From assembly GCA_024998595.1 (NCBI GenBank), contig JACOEK010000002.1:310001-374000 (forward strand): a DNA stretch of 64,000 nt. Direction: 5' to 3'. Origin of the DNA: Nitrospira sp. (GTDB lineage: Bacteria > Nitrospirota > Nitrospiria > Nitrospirales > Nitrospiraceae). A program made the position numbers and the translations under genes. Below the pieces are notes generated by a model. It made no database searches, was not told the DNA's origin, and was given only the letters and a program-made list of their open reading frames with translations. Shown here one piece after another: positions 8,870 through 18,524 of this stretch (its first letter is position 1; each line of letters starts with the position of its first letter).

Positions 8870-9574
8870 ATGCTGCCTCTGAGTGATGACAACCCGACCG
8901 AACGCACGCCGGTCATCACGGTCGCCTTCATTGTCGCCTGTTCACTCGTCTTCCTTTATCAAAGTTCCCTCGGATCACCTTCCGGCGAAACCTTCGTCTA
9001 CCAATACGGAGCCATCCCGTCCATCCTGTTCGGCCAGGCATCGCTCCCAACGGGAATTGCGACCATTCCCGCGTATGCGACCATCCTCACGAGCATGTTT
9101 CTACACGGCAGCTGGATGCATTTGATCGGCAACATGCTCTACCTGTGGGTCTTCGGCAACAACATCGAAGACATCATGGGGCATGGCAGATTTATCGTCT
9201 TCTATGTGGGATGTGGAATCCTGGCGGCGCTAAGCCACGCGTTGACCGACCCGACATCCACCGTTCCCATGGTCGGCGCAAGCGGGGCGATTTCAGGCGT
9301 CCTGGGTGCCTATCTGCTGCTCTTTCCCCATGCCCGCGTCTTGCTGATTGCCCCGGTGGTGGGCACCACCTATGTGCCGGCCGGCGTCGTGCTGGGATTG
9401 TGGTTCGTCATGCAGCTGCTGAACGGCGGCGCGAGCCTGGGATCACAAGGAGGAGGCGTGGCGTTCTTTGCGCACATCGGCGGGTTCATTGCGGGAATGG
9501 CGCTGATCGGCTTTTTCAAGCGACCCGACGTGCGGTTTTTCAAGCCCGGCCGCACCGAGTCCTTCCGATACTAA
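8870..9574 (+). CDS. Rhomboid-family intramembrane serine protease
   Basis: Multi-pass membrane protease, 234 residues from the ATG at 8870. The open frame extends upstream into the previous gene, but MLPLSDDNPTERTPVIT is the usual N-terminus of this family. Marks are HGSWMHLIGNMLYLWVFG (His84, Asn88), the catalytic serine in GASGAISGVLGAY (Ser138) and the catalytic histidine in AHIGGFIAGM (His202). About six or seven hydrophobic segments are visible. Substrates are unknown. Confidence 0.93.
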   Translation: MLPLSDDNPTERTPVITVAFIVACSLVFLYQSSLGSPSGETFVYQYGAIPSILFGQASLPTGIATIPAYATILTSMFLHGSWMHLIGNMLYLWVFGNNIEDIMGHGRFIVFYVGCGILAALSHALTDPTSTVPMVGASGAISGVLGAYLLLFPHARVLLIAPVVGTTYVPAGVVLGLWFVMQLLNGGASLGSQGGGVAFFAHIGGFIAGMALIGFFKRPDVRFFKPGRTESFRY

Positions 9575-9591
9575 CGTCGCCATCCCATCGT

Positions 9592-11526
9592 TTACACATC
9601 CAACAATTCGCGAACTTTTCCGGCCAGGTCGTGCTGCCGATACGGCTGCTGCAGGAAATACTTCTTATTCACCCGATGACTGGCAATCGTATCGTCAGAA
9701 AATCCTGATACGAACAACGCTTTCATTTTTGGATGTTGCAGCACCAGCCGCTTGGCCAACTCCCGGCCGCTGATTTCCGGCAATGAGAGATGGCTGACCG
9801 TGAGGTGAATCGGCCCTTGGTATTGCTGGGCTACGAGCAAGGCCTCCACCGCCGACCCCGCCTCCAGCACATGGTAACGATGGCAGTGCAGGGTCGAGAG
9901 GGCCAGTTTCCTCGCGATTTCATCTTCCTCCACAAGCAGCACCGTTTCTGCGCCCTTCGACAGCGCCTCGGGGAGTACCCTCGTATCACGCAGTACCCCG
10001 TTACGCTCGACCAGGGGGAGATAGACACGTACCGTGGTGCCTTGACCAGGTTGGCTTTGCACCTCAACCATTCCTCCGGATTGACGGACGATCCCGTACA
10101 CCAGCGTGAGCCCCAGACCGGCATGGGTTTCCTTGGTCGAAAAAAACGGCTCGAACATCTGGGCTTGGACGTCCGAATTCATCCCCCCTCCACTGTCGCT
10201 CACCGCAATCCGCGCCATACGCTTGCGGGGATTCTTTTCCAGTTGTTCAGCCGGCAACAACTCCCCGGTGACGACCTCCAGTGAGATCTCCACCCTGCCG
10301 CTGCTCGGCATGGCATCTCGCGCATTGGCGACCAGGTGTAACAACAGATACTCCAACCGGTCGTGCCCGATCTCCACCAGCACCGGCTTGGACTCGTCCG
10401 GCACCCGCACATCAATCCGTCCGGGAAGCAGTCCTTGAAGCGTCTCACGCATCGACACAATGACCTCGCCGAGCGACAACGTGTCGCGAATAGCCGTTTC
10501 GCGTACCCCCAGCGCGAGCAGTTGCGCCGTCAGGGTCGCGGCACGCTCCCCGCTCCGGAAAATGTCCTCCACCGGCCCATGCAACGGATCATCGGGTTTC
10601 AACCTGGACACGATGGCGCCTGTCTGAGCGCCGATCACGGCCAACACTTGATTGAATTCATGCGCCAACCTGGAGGCCAAGCGACCCATCGCCTCGAACT
10701 TCTGAGCTTCGCGCAATTGCCGCTCCAACCCGGTGCGCTCCACCATGCCCTGACGGATTTCCTGGTTTGCGCGGGACAACCCCTGCTTCAACCCTTGCAC
10801 ACGGGTTTCCAGTTGCGTTCGCCGTTCCTCCAAGACCTGCTCGGACTGTTTCAACCCTTGAACGTTTTCCCGCAACACACGGTTCCGCCGCCGCTCGACA
10901 GCCACCGTTTCCAGGGTGAGGCCGTAAAACACCGACATGATCAGCAAGACAGGAATGCCCAGCAGGTGCCCGACCGCAAGGGAGCCGGATTGCATCGCCT
11001 GCTCATACACCAACACACCGTACCCGGCACAGATGATGACCGAGAAGCCGAGCAGTTGTTTGAGCGAGGGCGCGGATGAGGCAATCAAGAGGAGAAGAAA
11101 ATAGGTGAGATACAGTTCCGAACTGGCGTTTCCGGAGAGATAAATGGTTCCCGTGACGAGCAGCGTATTGATGCTGATCAAAGCGCCGGGAAACCAGGCA
11201 CTCTCCAGGGCCGTTTTCGGCAACACCATGATTCCGGCACTGACCAGCAGCAATCCAAGCGCCACCATCTTGCTGACGGTCTGCCCGTAGATCGTCTCAT
11301 TACTGACCAGCAGTTCGTACGACAGGATGCCGGCCACGAGACTTTGCAGAAACATCACGCGGACTCGTGAATGAGACAGCAAACGGCCCAATCCTCGCAT
11401 GGTGGGATGCCGCCCCGTTTGATCGAGTTCGGAGGAAAGTGGAACGCTCAACGCTATGCCTGCCCTTAAGAGAAAGGTGTGGAACCAGCCGGGTGGACAG
11501 CAAGTCCCATACCCTCGTTCCATCAC
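9592..11526 (-). CDS. Membrane hybrid histidine kinase with a degenerate receiver domain
   Basis: 644 residues (or ~602 if translation begins at the ATG at 11400). An N-terminal membrane module of about six hydrophobic segments (55-205) is followed by a coiled coil (210-275), a dimerisation/phosphoacceptor domain with His289 (RLAHEFNQVLAV), an HATPase_c domain (LVANARDAM, VSDSGGGM, EPFFSTKETHAGLGLTLVYG) and a C-terminal receiver-like domain from ~520. In the receiver, the phosphoacceptor aspartate position is His579 (LTVSHLSLPE where LTDVVMP is usual) and the conserved lysine is Gln627 (LQQPY). The receiver therefore probably cannot be phosphorylated in the normal way. No response regulator gene is adjacent. 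Confidence 0.9.
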   Translation of the reverse strand: MMERGYGTCCPPGWFHTFLLRAGIALSVPLSSELDQTGRHPTMRGLGRLLSHSRVRVMFLQSLVAGILSYELLVSNETIYGQTVSKMVALGLLLVSAGIMVLPKTALESAWFPGALISINTLLVTGTIYLSGNASSELYLTYFLLLLIASSAPSLKQLLGFSVIICAGYGVLVYEQAMQSGSLAVGHLLGIPVLLIMSVFYGLTLETVAVERRRNRVLRENVQGLKQSEQVLEERRTQLETRVQGLKQGLSRANQEIRQGMVERTGLERQLREAQKFEAMGRLASRLAHEFNQVLAVIGAQTGAIVSRLKPDDPLHGPVEDIFRSGERAATLTAQLLALGVRETAIRDTLSLGEVIVSMRETLQGLLPGRIDVRVPDESKPVLVEIGHDRLEYLLLHLVANARDAMPSSGRVEISLEVVTGELLPAEQLEKNPRKRMARIAVSDSGGGMNSDVQAQMFEPFFSTKETHAGLGLTLVYGIVRQSGGMVEVQSQPGQGTTVRVYLPLVERNGVLRDTRVLPEALSKGAETVLLVEEDEIARKLALSTLHCHRYHVLEAGSAVEALLVAQQYQGPIHLTVSHLSLPEISGRELAKRLVLQHPKMKALFVSGFSDDTIASHRVNKKYFLQQPYRQHDLAGKVRELLDV

Positions 11527-11704
11527 GGCAAGTCATCGCAATTGCAGGGAGGAGCTAACCAGGGGTGGCCATGAAGGGCCGGGGAGCTCTCATCGTCACA
11601 CAAAAACGGACAATCTCAGAGCGGCCGACCGGCTTCAACCGAGAGGAATGGGCAACATCGTATCGGCGTACTTAGCGAGATCAAGTCGTAGGCTAGTGTC
11701 GTGC

Positions 11705-12871
11705 TTACGGTCGAGTCGGAACAAGCCGCGAGCGGAATGTCGAGGCCGTCGCAAGCGCCTCCGCGCGGGTGGGAGCGAGGAAGGAGATATGGCCCATTTT
11801 CCGTTTCGGTCGGATCGCTCGTTTCCCGTACAAGTGAAGAATCGCACCAGGCACACGTAGGAGATCGTGCGCGGCAGGCGAGAGTGTGACGAGTCGAACA
11901 TCGTCACCGATGAGATTAAGCATCACGGCAGGGCTGAGCAGGCGGACTTCTCCCAGCGGTAACCCGCAGAGGGTCCGCACCTGTTGTTCAAACTGCGAGA
12001 CGGTACAGGCATCCAAGGTGTAGTGACCGGAATTATGCGGCCTGGGGGCGATTTCGTTGATCACTAAGCGTCCATCGGCCATAAGGAACAATTCCACGCA
12101 AAACACCCCCACACCATCCAACGCCTGTACGGCGTCACGAGCCATCGTGGCGGCCAGGCCGGCAACGGCTTCCGGCACATCGGCCGGGACAATCGTCTGA
12201 AGAAGAATGCCGTCTTCATGCACATTCTCCACCAATGGATAAGTCTGTGCCGCGCCATCGGCGCCTCGCACGACCAGAATCGACAGCTCGCGCTCGAACG
12301 GAAGCCATTCTTCCAGAATCCATCGCGAATCCGGCCTCGCGTTCCGGGCCAACTCCTGCTGCACCGCAAGACAATCCTCCGCTCGAAGGATTTTCCACTG
12401 CCCCTTGCCGTCATACCCGGCAGTGGCGGTCTTACACACCAGCGGATAAGGGGGTATGGTCTGCCGGCCGAGCTCATCCGGCGAGGACAGGGTGGAAAAT
12501 GCCGGCACGGCCAGCCCATGAGACCGCAAAAAGGTCTTCTGCTCGATGCGATCCTGAATCACCCGAAGCACATGGCTCGATGGACGAACCGGCACGTCCA
12601 GCTCCAACTGTTCGCACAGATCGGCCGGCACGTTCTCCCATTCATAGGTCACCGCACGGACACGCCGTGGGAACTCCTTGCGCGTGTCGGCGTCTGTGAA
12701 CGGGGTGGTGAAGGAATAGTCGGCAATCCGGTGGGCAGGCGCTTCGGGGTCGGGATCCCAGACCGCAATCGCGTAGCCCATCCGGCGGGCCACGGTGGCG
12801 AACATCGCGCCGAGCTGCCCGCCTCCAAGCACACCCAGGGTCGCGCCAGGATCGATCACCGTCACGTTCAC
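11705..12871 (-). CDS. purK: N5-carboxyaminoimidazole ribonucleotide synthase
   Basis: ATP-grasp enzyme of purine biosynthesis that carboxylates AIR to N5-CAIR with bicarbonate and ATP. It has 388 residues, the normal size. N-terminal [21 protein letters not shown] is characteristic, as are [16 protein letters not shown] (ATP-binding loop), [48 protein letters not shown] and the C-terminal [10 protein letters not shown]. Its ATG overlaps the purE stop by 4 bp, so purE and purK are translationally coupled. Confidence 0.96.
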   Translation of the reverse strand: MNVTVIDPGATLGVLGGGQLGAMFATVARRMGYAIAVWDPDPEAPAHRIADYSFTTPFTDADTRKEFPRRVRAVTYEWENVPADLCEQLELDVPVRPSSHVLRVIQDRIEQKTFLRSHGLAVPAFSTLSSPDELGRQTIPPYPLVCKTATAGYDGKGQWKILRAEDCLAVQQELARNARPDSRWILEEWLPFERELSILVVRGADGAAQTYPLVENVHEDGILLQTIVPADVPEAVAGLAATMARDAVQALDGVGVFCVELFLMADGRLVINEIAPRPHNSGHYTLDACTVSQFEQQVRTLCGLPLGEVRLLSPAVMLNLIGDDVRLVTLSPAAHDLLRVPGAILHLYGKRAIRPKRKMGHISFLAPTRAEALATASTFRSRLVPTRP

Positions 12872-13422
12872 GGCCGGCGGCTCATCCGGCTGCTGCGTGG
12901 GGTCGGAAAGGGAGGGGACAATCGGGCGTCGTCCTGCGAGTCGAGCACGCGTTGCGTTTGTGCCGTACGGAATCCTTCCACGCGTTGCCTGATGGAAACG
13001 GACTGCAATCCCAGAATTTGCGCGGCCAGGATGGCCGCATTTTCAGCGCCCCCGATCGCAACTGTGGCGACCGGAATTCCCCTCGGCATCTGGACGATCG
13101 ACAGCAGGGAATCTAAGCCGCGGAGGTTTTCGGTGGGAATAGGCACCCCGATGACCGGTAACGGTGTCTTCGCCGCCACCATTCCCGGGAGATGAGCGGC
13201 TCCCCCGGCACCCGCAATGATGACCTGAATCCCCCGCCCCACAGCCTGTTCCGCATAGGCGAAGAGGCGATCCGGTGTGCGATGGGCCGACACCACGAGC
13301 AGCTCATTGGGAATCCCGAGCTCCGTCAACATGGCGACGGCCTTTTCAAGAATGGGGAAATCGGATGTGCTCCCGCCCAAGACTCCGACCAACGCCCGAT
13401 CCGCTTTCTTATTCTTCGGCAT
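12868..13422 (-). CDS. purE: N5-carboxyaminoimidazole ribonucleotide mutase
   Basis: Converts N5-CAIR to CAIR in purine synthesis. 184 residues from the ATG at 13422 (MPKNKKADR). The longer open frame to 13530 adds an unconserved segment and is not used. Family marks are [64 protein letters not shown] and [15 protein letters not shown]. It heads the purE-purK operon and is divergent from the membrane fusion protein gene. Confidence 0.95.
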   Translation of the reverse strand: MPKNKKADRALVGVLGGSTSDFPILEKAVAMLTELGIPNELLVVSAHRTPDRLFAYAEQAVGRGIQVIIAGAGGAAHLPGMVAAKTPLPVIGVPIPTENLRGLDSLLSIVQMPRGIPVATVAIGGAENAAILAAQILGLQSVSIRQRVEGFRTAQTQRVLDSQDDARLSPPFPTPRSSRMSRRP

Positions 13423-13522
13423 GGACACCACACCTCTGGCTGAAGGAAAGAATGATGCGGCGAACCATAGCCGTTCTCCGGTCGAAGGGTCAAGCCGAGC
13501 CACGACGGAACCCCTCATTGAA

Positions 13523-13552
13523 TTGACCAACTCCTTTGTCTTCCACTATGAT
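13523..13552 (+). promoter_or_regulatory. Sigma-70-type promoter of the MFP/TolC/ABC cluster
   Basis: TTGACC at 13523-13528 and TATGAT at 13547-13552 are separated by 18 bp, near-consensus -35 and -10 boxes. Transcription would begin near 13559. The ATG at 13548, which looks like a start codon for the next gene, lies inside the -10 box and so cannot be translated from this promoter. Confidence 0.6.
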
Positions 13553-13595
13553 ACGTCTGCGCATCTTTACAGAGGATGGTGCGTGGAGGGGTCAC

Positions 13596-15032
13596 GTGCA
13601 GCGTATCCGTGAGGGACTCAAAACCCGATTTCGCTCCCTCGTCACCCAACGTACCGGCTTGGATGAAATGGCCGTCGACGATCTGGCGACGTCGACCAAG
13701 CTCCAGTCCTGGGAAGCCGTCCAAATCCCCGAACGGCTTCGGTTCTCCTCACGCTTGGCCATTCTCCTGGTCGGCTTCTTCATGCTGATCGTGGCCTTCG
13801 TCCCCTGGACTCAAACTATCACGGTCACCGGCCAACTCTCCGCCTACACCCCCTTTGAGCGCCCGCAAGACATCGAGGCGCAGATTACCGGTCGAATCAG
13901 GAAGTGGCACATCTTCGAAGGCGTGCGGGTTAAGGCGGGCGACGTAATTCTCGAACTCGACGACTACGACCCGAATTTCATGGCCCCGGACCTCCTGAAC
14001 CTGCTCGAACAACGCAAGAGCGCTCTGGAGGATACCCGGAAGGCTGCCCTCAGCCGCGCCGATCAGCTCGATAAACGCATCAAGGAAATGCAAAACCTCG
14101 TGAAGGCCGCGGTGCCGTCGGCAGGCGCGCGCGTGCAGGAGGCGGACAGCAAGGTTCGGGAAGCCTACCAGAAGGTCGAGGTCGCAAAAATTGCCGTGGC
14201 CACCGCCGAACTGAACGTCGATCGACACAAACAACTCGTCAGCCAGGGCCTGGTCTCGCAGCGCGAATTGGAAGTCAGCATCCAGCAAGCCATCGCGTCC
14301 AAGGCCGACCTCGACGGGGCAAAAGCCAATTTGAAGGCGGCCGAGCAGTCGATGAAGGCGTCGACCTTCGGACGGGATCAGATCAGTGCGGAAGTGCTGC
14401 AACGTCTCCTCGAAGCCGAAGCGGCCCGCGATGCCTCGATCGGCGAAGCGGCGCGTGCCGCCGATCAGGTGGCGGACGTCTCTCTGCGTCTTTCCAACGC
14501 CAATCAGCGACGGGTGGCCAGCCGTATTCTTTCGCCCATTGACGGTACCGTCGTGAAAATGGCGCAGTCGGGTGCCGGCGAAACCGTACGGCCAGGCGAA
14601 AAACTCGTCCGAATCTCTCCCAATACCACGGACCGGGCCATTGAAATGGTGGCCGACGGCATCGACGCCCCGTTGCTCAATGTCGGCCGAAAGGTCAAGA
14701 TTCTGTTTTACGGTATTCCGGCCATTCCCCTGCCAGCCTGGCCGGAAATGATGGCTGGTACGTACAACGGGGTGATCAAGGTCATCGACCAGGTCGACGA
14801 CGGCAAGGGCAACTTCCGCTTCTGGGTCATCCCCGATCTGGAGGAACGTCCCTGGCCTCCACAAGAACATGTCCGCCAGGGCACCAAAACCATGGGATGG
14901 GTCATTCTCAATCGCGTCCCGCTTTGGTACGAGCTCTGGCGCCGGTTCAATCTCTTTCCGCCCGACTACCAGGAACGGCCCCCGAGTCTGATCGATACAC
15001 TTCTGCCGAAAGCCGGTCGCGGGGCCAAGTAA
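13596..15032 (+). CDS. HlyD-family membrane fusion (periplasmic adaptor) protein
   Basis: Periplasmic adaptor linking an inner-membrane transporter to a TolC-like channel. The frame opens upstream, but the first start downstream of the promoter is the GTG at 13596, preceded by GGAGGGG at 13585-13591, giving 478 residues. A cytosolic N-terminal segment of ~50 residues and one transmembrane helix (about 50-75, LAILLVGFFMLIVAFVPWTQ) are followed by a lipoyl-like half (GRIRKWHIFEGVRVKAGDVI), a long coiled coil (130-290), the second lipoyl half (ILSPIDGTVVKMAQSGAGET) and a beta-barrel. The long N-terminal cytosolic tail is unlike simple RND adaptors. It is the first gene of the cluster with TolC and two ABC proteins. 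Confidence 0.9.
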   Translation: MQRIREGLKTRFRSLVTQRTGLDEMAVDDLATSTKLQSWEAVQIPERLRFSSRLAILLVGFFMLIVAFVPWTQTITVTGQLSAYTPFERPQDIEAQITGRIRKWHIFEGVRVKAGDVILELDDYDPNFMAPDLLNLLEQRKSALEDTRKAALSRADQLDKRIKEMQNLVKAAVPSAGARVQEADSKVREAYQKVEVAKIAVATAELNVDRHKQLVSQGLVSQRELEVSIQQAIASKADLDGAKANLKAAEQSMKASTFGRDQISAEVLQRLLEAEAARDASIGEAARAADQVADVSLRLSNANQRRVASRILSPIDGTVVKMAQSGAGETVRPGEKLVRISPNTTDRAIEMVADGIDAPLLNVGRKVKILFYGIPAIPLPAWPEMMAGTYNGVIKVIDQVDDGKGNFRFWVIPDLEERPWPPQEHVRQGTKTMGWVILNRVPLWYELWRRFNLFPPDYQERPPSLIDTLLPKAGRGAK

Positions 15033-15120
15033 CCGGTCCCGCCTCACCGGCGCATGCCGGAGCGCTGACATCCTTCGACGCTTATTCTCTGTCTTGTGAT
15101 CTCAGAAAGGAGTGCGTTTC

Positions 15121-16608
15121 ATGAAGAACTATGCGTGGGTCCTGCTCATTGCCGCCTGTGCGCTCTGCGGGCTGCCGGAAGGCAGCGCCGGAGCGGAGGA
15201 CACGGTCAAATCAAAAGCTCTTCCACCTATTCCCCTGTCTCTGAACGAAGTGCTCGCCTGGATCGATCGCTCCCATCCCCTGCTGAAGGGAGCCGGTACG
15301 GAAAAAGTCTCGGCACGCGGCAAAATGCTCAAAGCTCTGGGCGCATTCGAGCCGGTCTTGGTGAACGATACCGAGATCGAACGCTTTATCGACAAGGGCA
15401 CCACCAAAACCCAAAGCGTGGGATTTAACGATACCTTGATCGAAGCGAGGACCCCCTGGGGCTTCCGTGGTAGCGCGGGCTTTCGGCAGGCCATCGGGGA
15501 CGCGAAGATTCCGGACCTCTCTCTCGGCAACGGCCAGCAAGTGATTCTCGGCGGCTTCCTGCCCCTCCTGAAAGGGCTCATGATCAACCCGGAGAACGCG
15601 GAACTGCAGCGTTCGGAACTGGCTGATCCTCGCGCCGAGGTGAAAATTTCGCAAACGAGGCAGGACCTCTTCCTCGCCGCTGCGAGCCAATTCTGGGATT
15701 GGGTCTCGGCAGCCAAGTTTGTGGACGTGCAACGCCGGGCCCTAGGCGTCGCAGAAGAACGGTTGCGGCAGGTGGAGGGCAGGGCCAAAGCCGGAGCCGT
15801 GGCGCCGCTCGACGTGGTGGAGGCAGGGCAGGAAGTGCAGCGCCGCCGCGAAGTCGCCATCACCGCGCAGCGAGCCGTGGAACAGGAACAGTATAAAATG
15901 TCGATGTTCCTCTGGGAAAACCAGACGCCCACAGCACCGCAACTCGAGCGTGTTCCCGATTTCCCCCCTCCCGCCGCTCTGCCGACCGCTGACATCGTCA
16001 AGGCCGATAAGCTGCAGGCGAAAAGCGATCGTCCGGAAATTCGCGAAGTGGATATCGAAGCCAAGGTCAACAATATCGATCTGGAACTCGCCAAGAACAA
16101 TCTCTTGCCGAGTCTCGATCTGGAAGCGGCGCCGGCCAGGGCCCCGGAGAAATTTGTGCTTGGATTGGGCTATCGGTTCGGAGCGGAATTGCGCATCCCG
16201 ATCCTCCAACGTAGAAGCCGCGGCGAAGTGATGGAAGCCCAGGCGCAGGCCGATCGCCTGGTGCTGGTGCAAAAATACCGGGAACAGCAAGTGGTCGTGG
16301 ATGTCGACAATGCCGTTTCAGCCATTGAACGGGCGAAGGAGCGGGTTGCGGCGGCGGCGGAATCGCTCCGCATGGCCAAGACCCTGGAGGAAGGCGAACG
16401 CTTCCGGTTTAGTCTGGGTGCCACGAGCGTCTTGTTTGTGAATCTTCGCGAGCGCAATTCCGTCGATTCGGAAATGCAATTGGTGCGGGCGAAGGCCGAT
16501 TACCAGAAGTCCCTCGCCCTGTATCAATGGGCGACCGGCTCCTGGGCCCGGAGCCAGCCGTCCGCCGTGCCGGTCAATTATCGGGTCGGCGCGAGCTTCT
16601 CCAAATAG
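15121..16608 (+). CDS. TolC-family outer membrane channel protein
   Basis: 495 residues with a signal peptide (MKNYAWVLLIAACALCGLP, cleavage near AGA-ED). The ATG at 15121 is preceded by AAGGAG at 15107-15112 with 8-bp spacing, which decides against the GTG at 15112. The body has the two long helical repeats of outer-membrane efflux proteins (WDWVSAAKFVDVQRRALGVA; VVDVDNAVSAIERAKERVAA) and is predicted to form the trimeric exit duct for the adaptor encoded 88 bp upstream. Confidence 0.9.
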   Translation: MKNYAWVLLIAACALCGLPEGSAGAEDTVKSKALPPIPLSLNEVLAWIDRSHPLLKGAGTEKVSARGKMLKALGAFEPVLVNDTEIERFIDKGTTKTQSVGFNDTLIEARTPWGFRGSAGFRQAIGDAKIPDLSLGNGQQVILGGFLPLLKGLMINPENAELQRSELADPRAEVKISQTRQDLFLAAASQFWDWVSAAKFVDVQRRALGVAEERLRQVEGRAKAGAVAPLDVVEAGQEVQRRREVAITAQRAVEQEQYKMSMFLWENQTPTAPQLERVPDFPPPAALPTADIVKADKLQAKSDRPEIREVDIEAKVNNIDLELAKNNLLPSLDLEAAPARAPEKFVLGLGYRFGAELRIPILQRRSRGEVMEAQAQADRLVLVQKYREQQVVVDVDNAVSAIERAKERVAAAAESLRMAKTLEEGERFRFSLGATSVLFVNLRERNSVDSEMQLVRAKADYQKSLALYQWATGSWARSQPSAVPVNYRVGASFSK

Positions 16609-16722
16609 TAGTATTTTGGGGTGCGCTCTGATAGGTTTTAGCAGGTGTAGGCCTGCGCAGACAGGTCGCCGCAACCACGTCTTTCGGGCGGCGGCTTGAA
16701 GAGGCGTGCCAGGGGTAGCAGG

Positions 16723-18390
16723 ATGGCCCAGGATCATTCCGACAACCAGAGTAATCTGTTCCAAGCGGTCGTCGGCCATCTGGGCCTCCTGTTTCGTCTC
16801 GAACGGCGCATCCTCGGCCTCATTGTCTCGTATTCGATCGCCATCGGGCTCTTCTCGCTAATCGTCCCCCTCACCGTCCAAGAACTCGTCAACACCTTCG
16901 CATTCGCTCTGCAGCCCATCACGATCGTGACGCTGGCAGCCGTCATGGTGGCGGGCCTCCTCTTCGTCGGGGCCTTCCGGGCGCTGCAATATTATGCGGT
17001 GGAAGTCTTGGAGCGGCGCATTTTTGCGCGAGTTGCCATTGCCATGGCGCAACAACTCCCGCATCTGCGTTATCAGGGATTCAAACCCCGCTACGCGAAT
17101 TACTTCGTCGAAACCATTCTCATGCAACGGGCCGTTTCGGTCCTGCTGGTGGACCTGATCAACGTGATCGTGGGTGGGGCGGTCGGCATGACCATCCTCG
17201 TGTTCTACCACCCGTACTTCCTGTTGTTTAACGCGATCCTGCTGGTCGGGTTCAATGTCGTGTTCTTTCTCATGAGTCACGGCGGCCTGAAGGCCGACAT
17301 GGACATGTCGCATGCCAAATACGACACCCTGCACTGGTTTCAGGAAATTGCGTACAACCTGCTCCATTTCAAGTCCACCGATAGTCAGGCGCTGCTGATC
17401 AAAAAGACGGATCAGCTCCTGGACACTTATGTCGGCGTGCGCAAAACCCGATTTGGAATTCTGATCCGGCAGTATCTGGGGTCGCTCGGCTGGCAGGCGA
17501 TCGTCCATAGCGGTCTCATCGCAACGGCAGGCTGGCTCCTGGGGATCGGCCAGCTCACGCTCGGACAATTCGTCGCCGCCGAAGTCGTGGTAAGCGGGAT
17601 CCTGTCAAGCTTCGACGGCGTGGTGAAGCGGATGGGGCATATCTATTATTTCCTGACCGCGCTGACCGAATTGAGTTTCCTCTTCTCGCTACCCAAGGAT
17701 CAGGACGCCGCGACGCTCTCCATTCCCTTGCCGGATCCGACGGTCCACGGTATTCGAGTCACGTGCAAAGATCTCACCTTTGCGCCCGCCGGCGGCCCAC
17801 CCGTATTTGAGCACTTCAACCTCGAAGTGACGCCGGGGGAAAAAATCGGCATCTATGCGGATTCGACGATGGCAAAAACCGCGCTGGCCCGCGTGCTCGG
17901 CGGGCTCGAATCACCCACCGCCGGCGTCATCCGCTACAACGGCGTCGATCTCCGGCACCTGAACCTGGACTCCGTCAATCGCTTCAGAGGATTCATCCTG
18001 GATTCGCAGCTCTCCCTGTTTGAAGGGACGCTGGAAGAAAACATCGTGCTCGGACGCGACTACATTCCCTATAGCGACGTGCGATGGGCCCTGCGCTTCA
18101 CCGAACTCGAGGAAGAAGTCGACGCCCTTCCCCAGGGCCTGAAAACGCATGTGCGAACCGCCGGCAAAATCTTCGCTCCGACGCACATCGTGCGCATTCT
18201 GGTGGCCCGGGCGATCCTGGGACGCCCGCAGCTCCTCATTTTCGAAGGCATCCTCCACAACATGCATCCCGCTATGCGCGAGACGATCCTCCGGCGCCTG
18301 TGCAGCAAAGAGGAACCCTGGTCGGTGATCTTCGTCTCGAACGATCCCAATCTGACTCCACATGTCGACCGCCGGATCATGCTGAACTAA
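16723..18390 (+). CDS. ABC half-transporter with degenerate ATPase domain (copy 1)
   Basis: 555 residues: a six-helix transmembrane domain (about 30-310) fused to a nucleotide-binding-like domain (about 340-555). The start at 16723 has AGGGG upstream; an in-frame TTG at 16696 is less likely. The ATPase motifs are broken: the Walker A loop reads ADSTMAKT (379-386; both glycines lost, Lys385 kept), there is no LSGGQ (FAPTHIVRILVARA), Walker B reads LLIFEG (Asp to Glu, catalytic Glu to Gly509), and the switch histidine is Asn540 (FVSNDP). The Q-loop Gln429 remains. It is homologous along its full length to the next gene. Hydrolysis seems unlikely; a structural or regulatory half-transporter is inferred. 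Confidence 0.85.
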   Translation: MAQDHSDNQSNLFQAVVGHLGLLFRLERRILGLIVSYSIAIGLFSLIVPLTVQELVNTFAFALQPITIVTLAAVMVAGLLFVGAFRALQYYAVEVLERRIFARVAIAMAQQLPHLRYQGFKPRYANYFVETILMQRAVSVLLVDLINVIVGGAVGMTILVFYHPYFLLFNAILLVGFNVVFFLMSHGGLKADMDMSHAKYDTLHWFQEIAYNLLHFKSTDSQALLIKKTDQLLDTYVGVRKTRFGILIRQYLGSLGWQAIVHSGLIATAGWLLGIGQLTLGQFVAAEVVVSGILSSFDGVVKRMGHIYYFLTALTELSFLFSLPKDQDAATLSIPLPDPTVHGIRVTCKDLTFAPAGGPPVFEHFNLEVTPGEKIGIYADSTMAKTALARVLGGLESPTAGVIRYNGVDLRHLNLDSVNRFRGFILDSQLSLFEGTLEENIVLGRDYIPYSDVRWALRFTELEEEVDALPQGLKTHVRTAGKIFAPTHIVRILVARAILGRPQLLIFEGILHNMHPAMRETILRRLCSKEEPWSVIFVSNDPNLTPHVDRRIMLN

Positions 18391-18524
18391 CCGGTTGCCG
18401 CACAATCATCAGACTGCTCACCTGGGGCGATTGATTCCTCTCCGCCGGCCCCGCCCCTCATCCTTGACAGAGATGCGGTATTCGACCACACTGCGCCCCA
18501 CCATCCGCCGACACGAGCCATCGC

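Noticed and set aside
13749-15071. Long 440-residue minus-strand frame opposite the adaptor gene
   Set aside because: Shadow frame caused by high GC; the plus-strand protein has clear domain structure.
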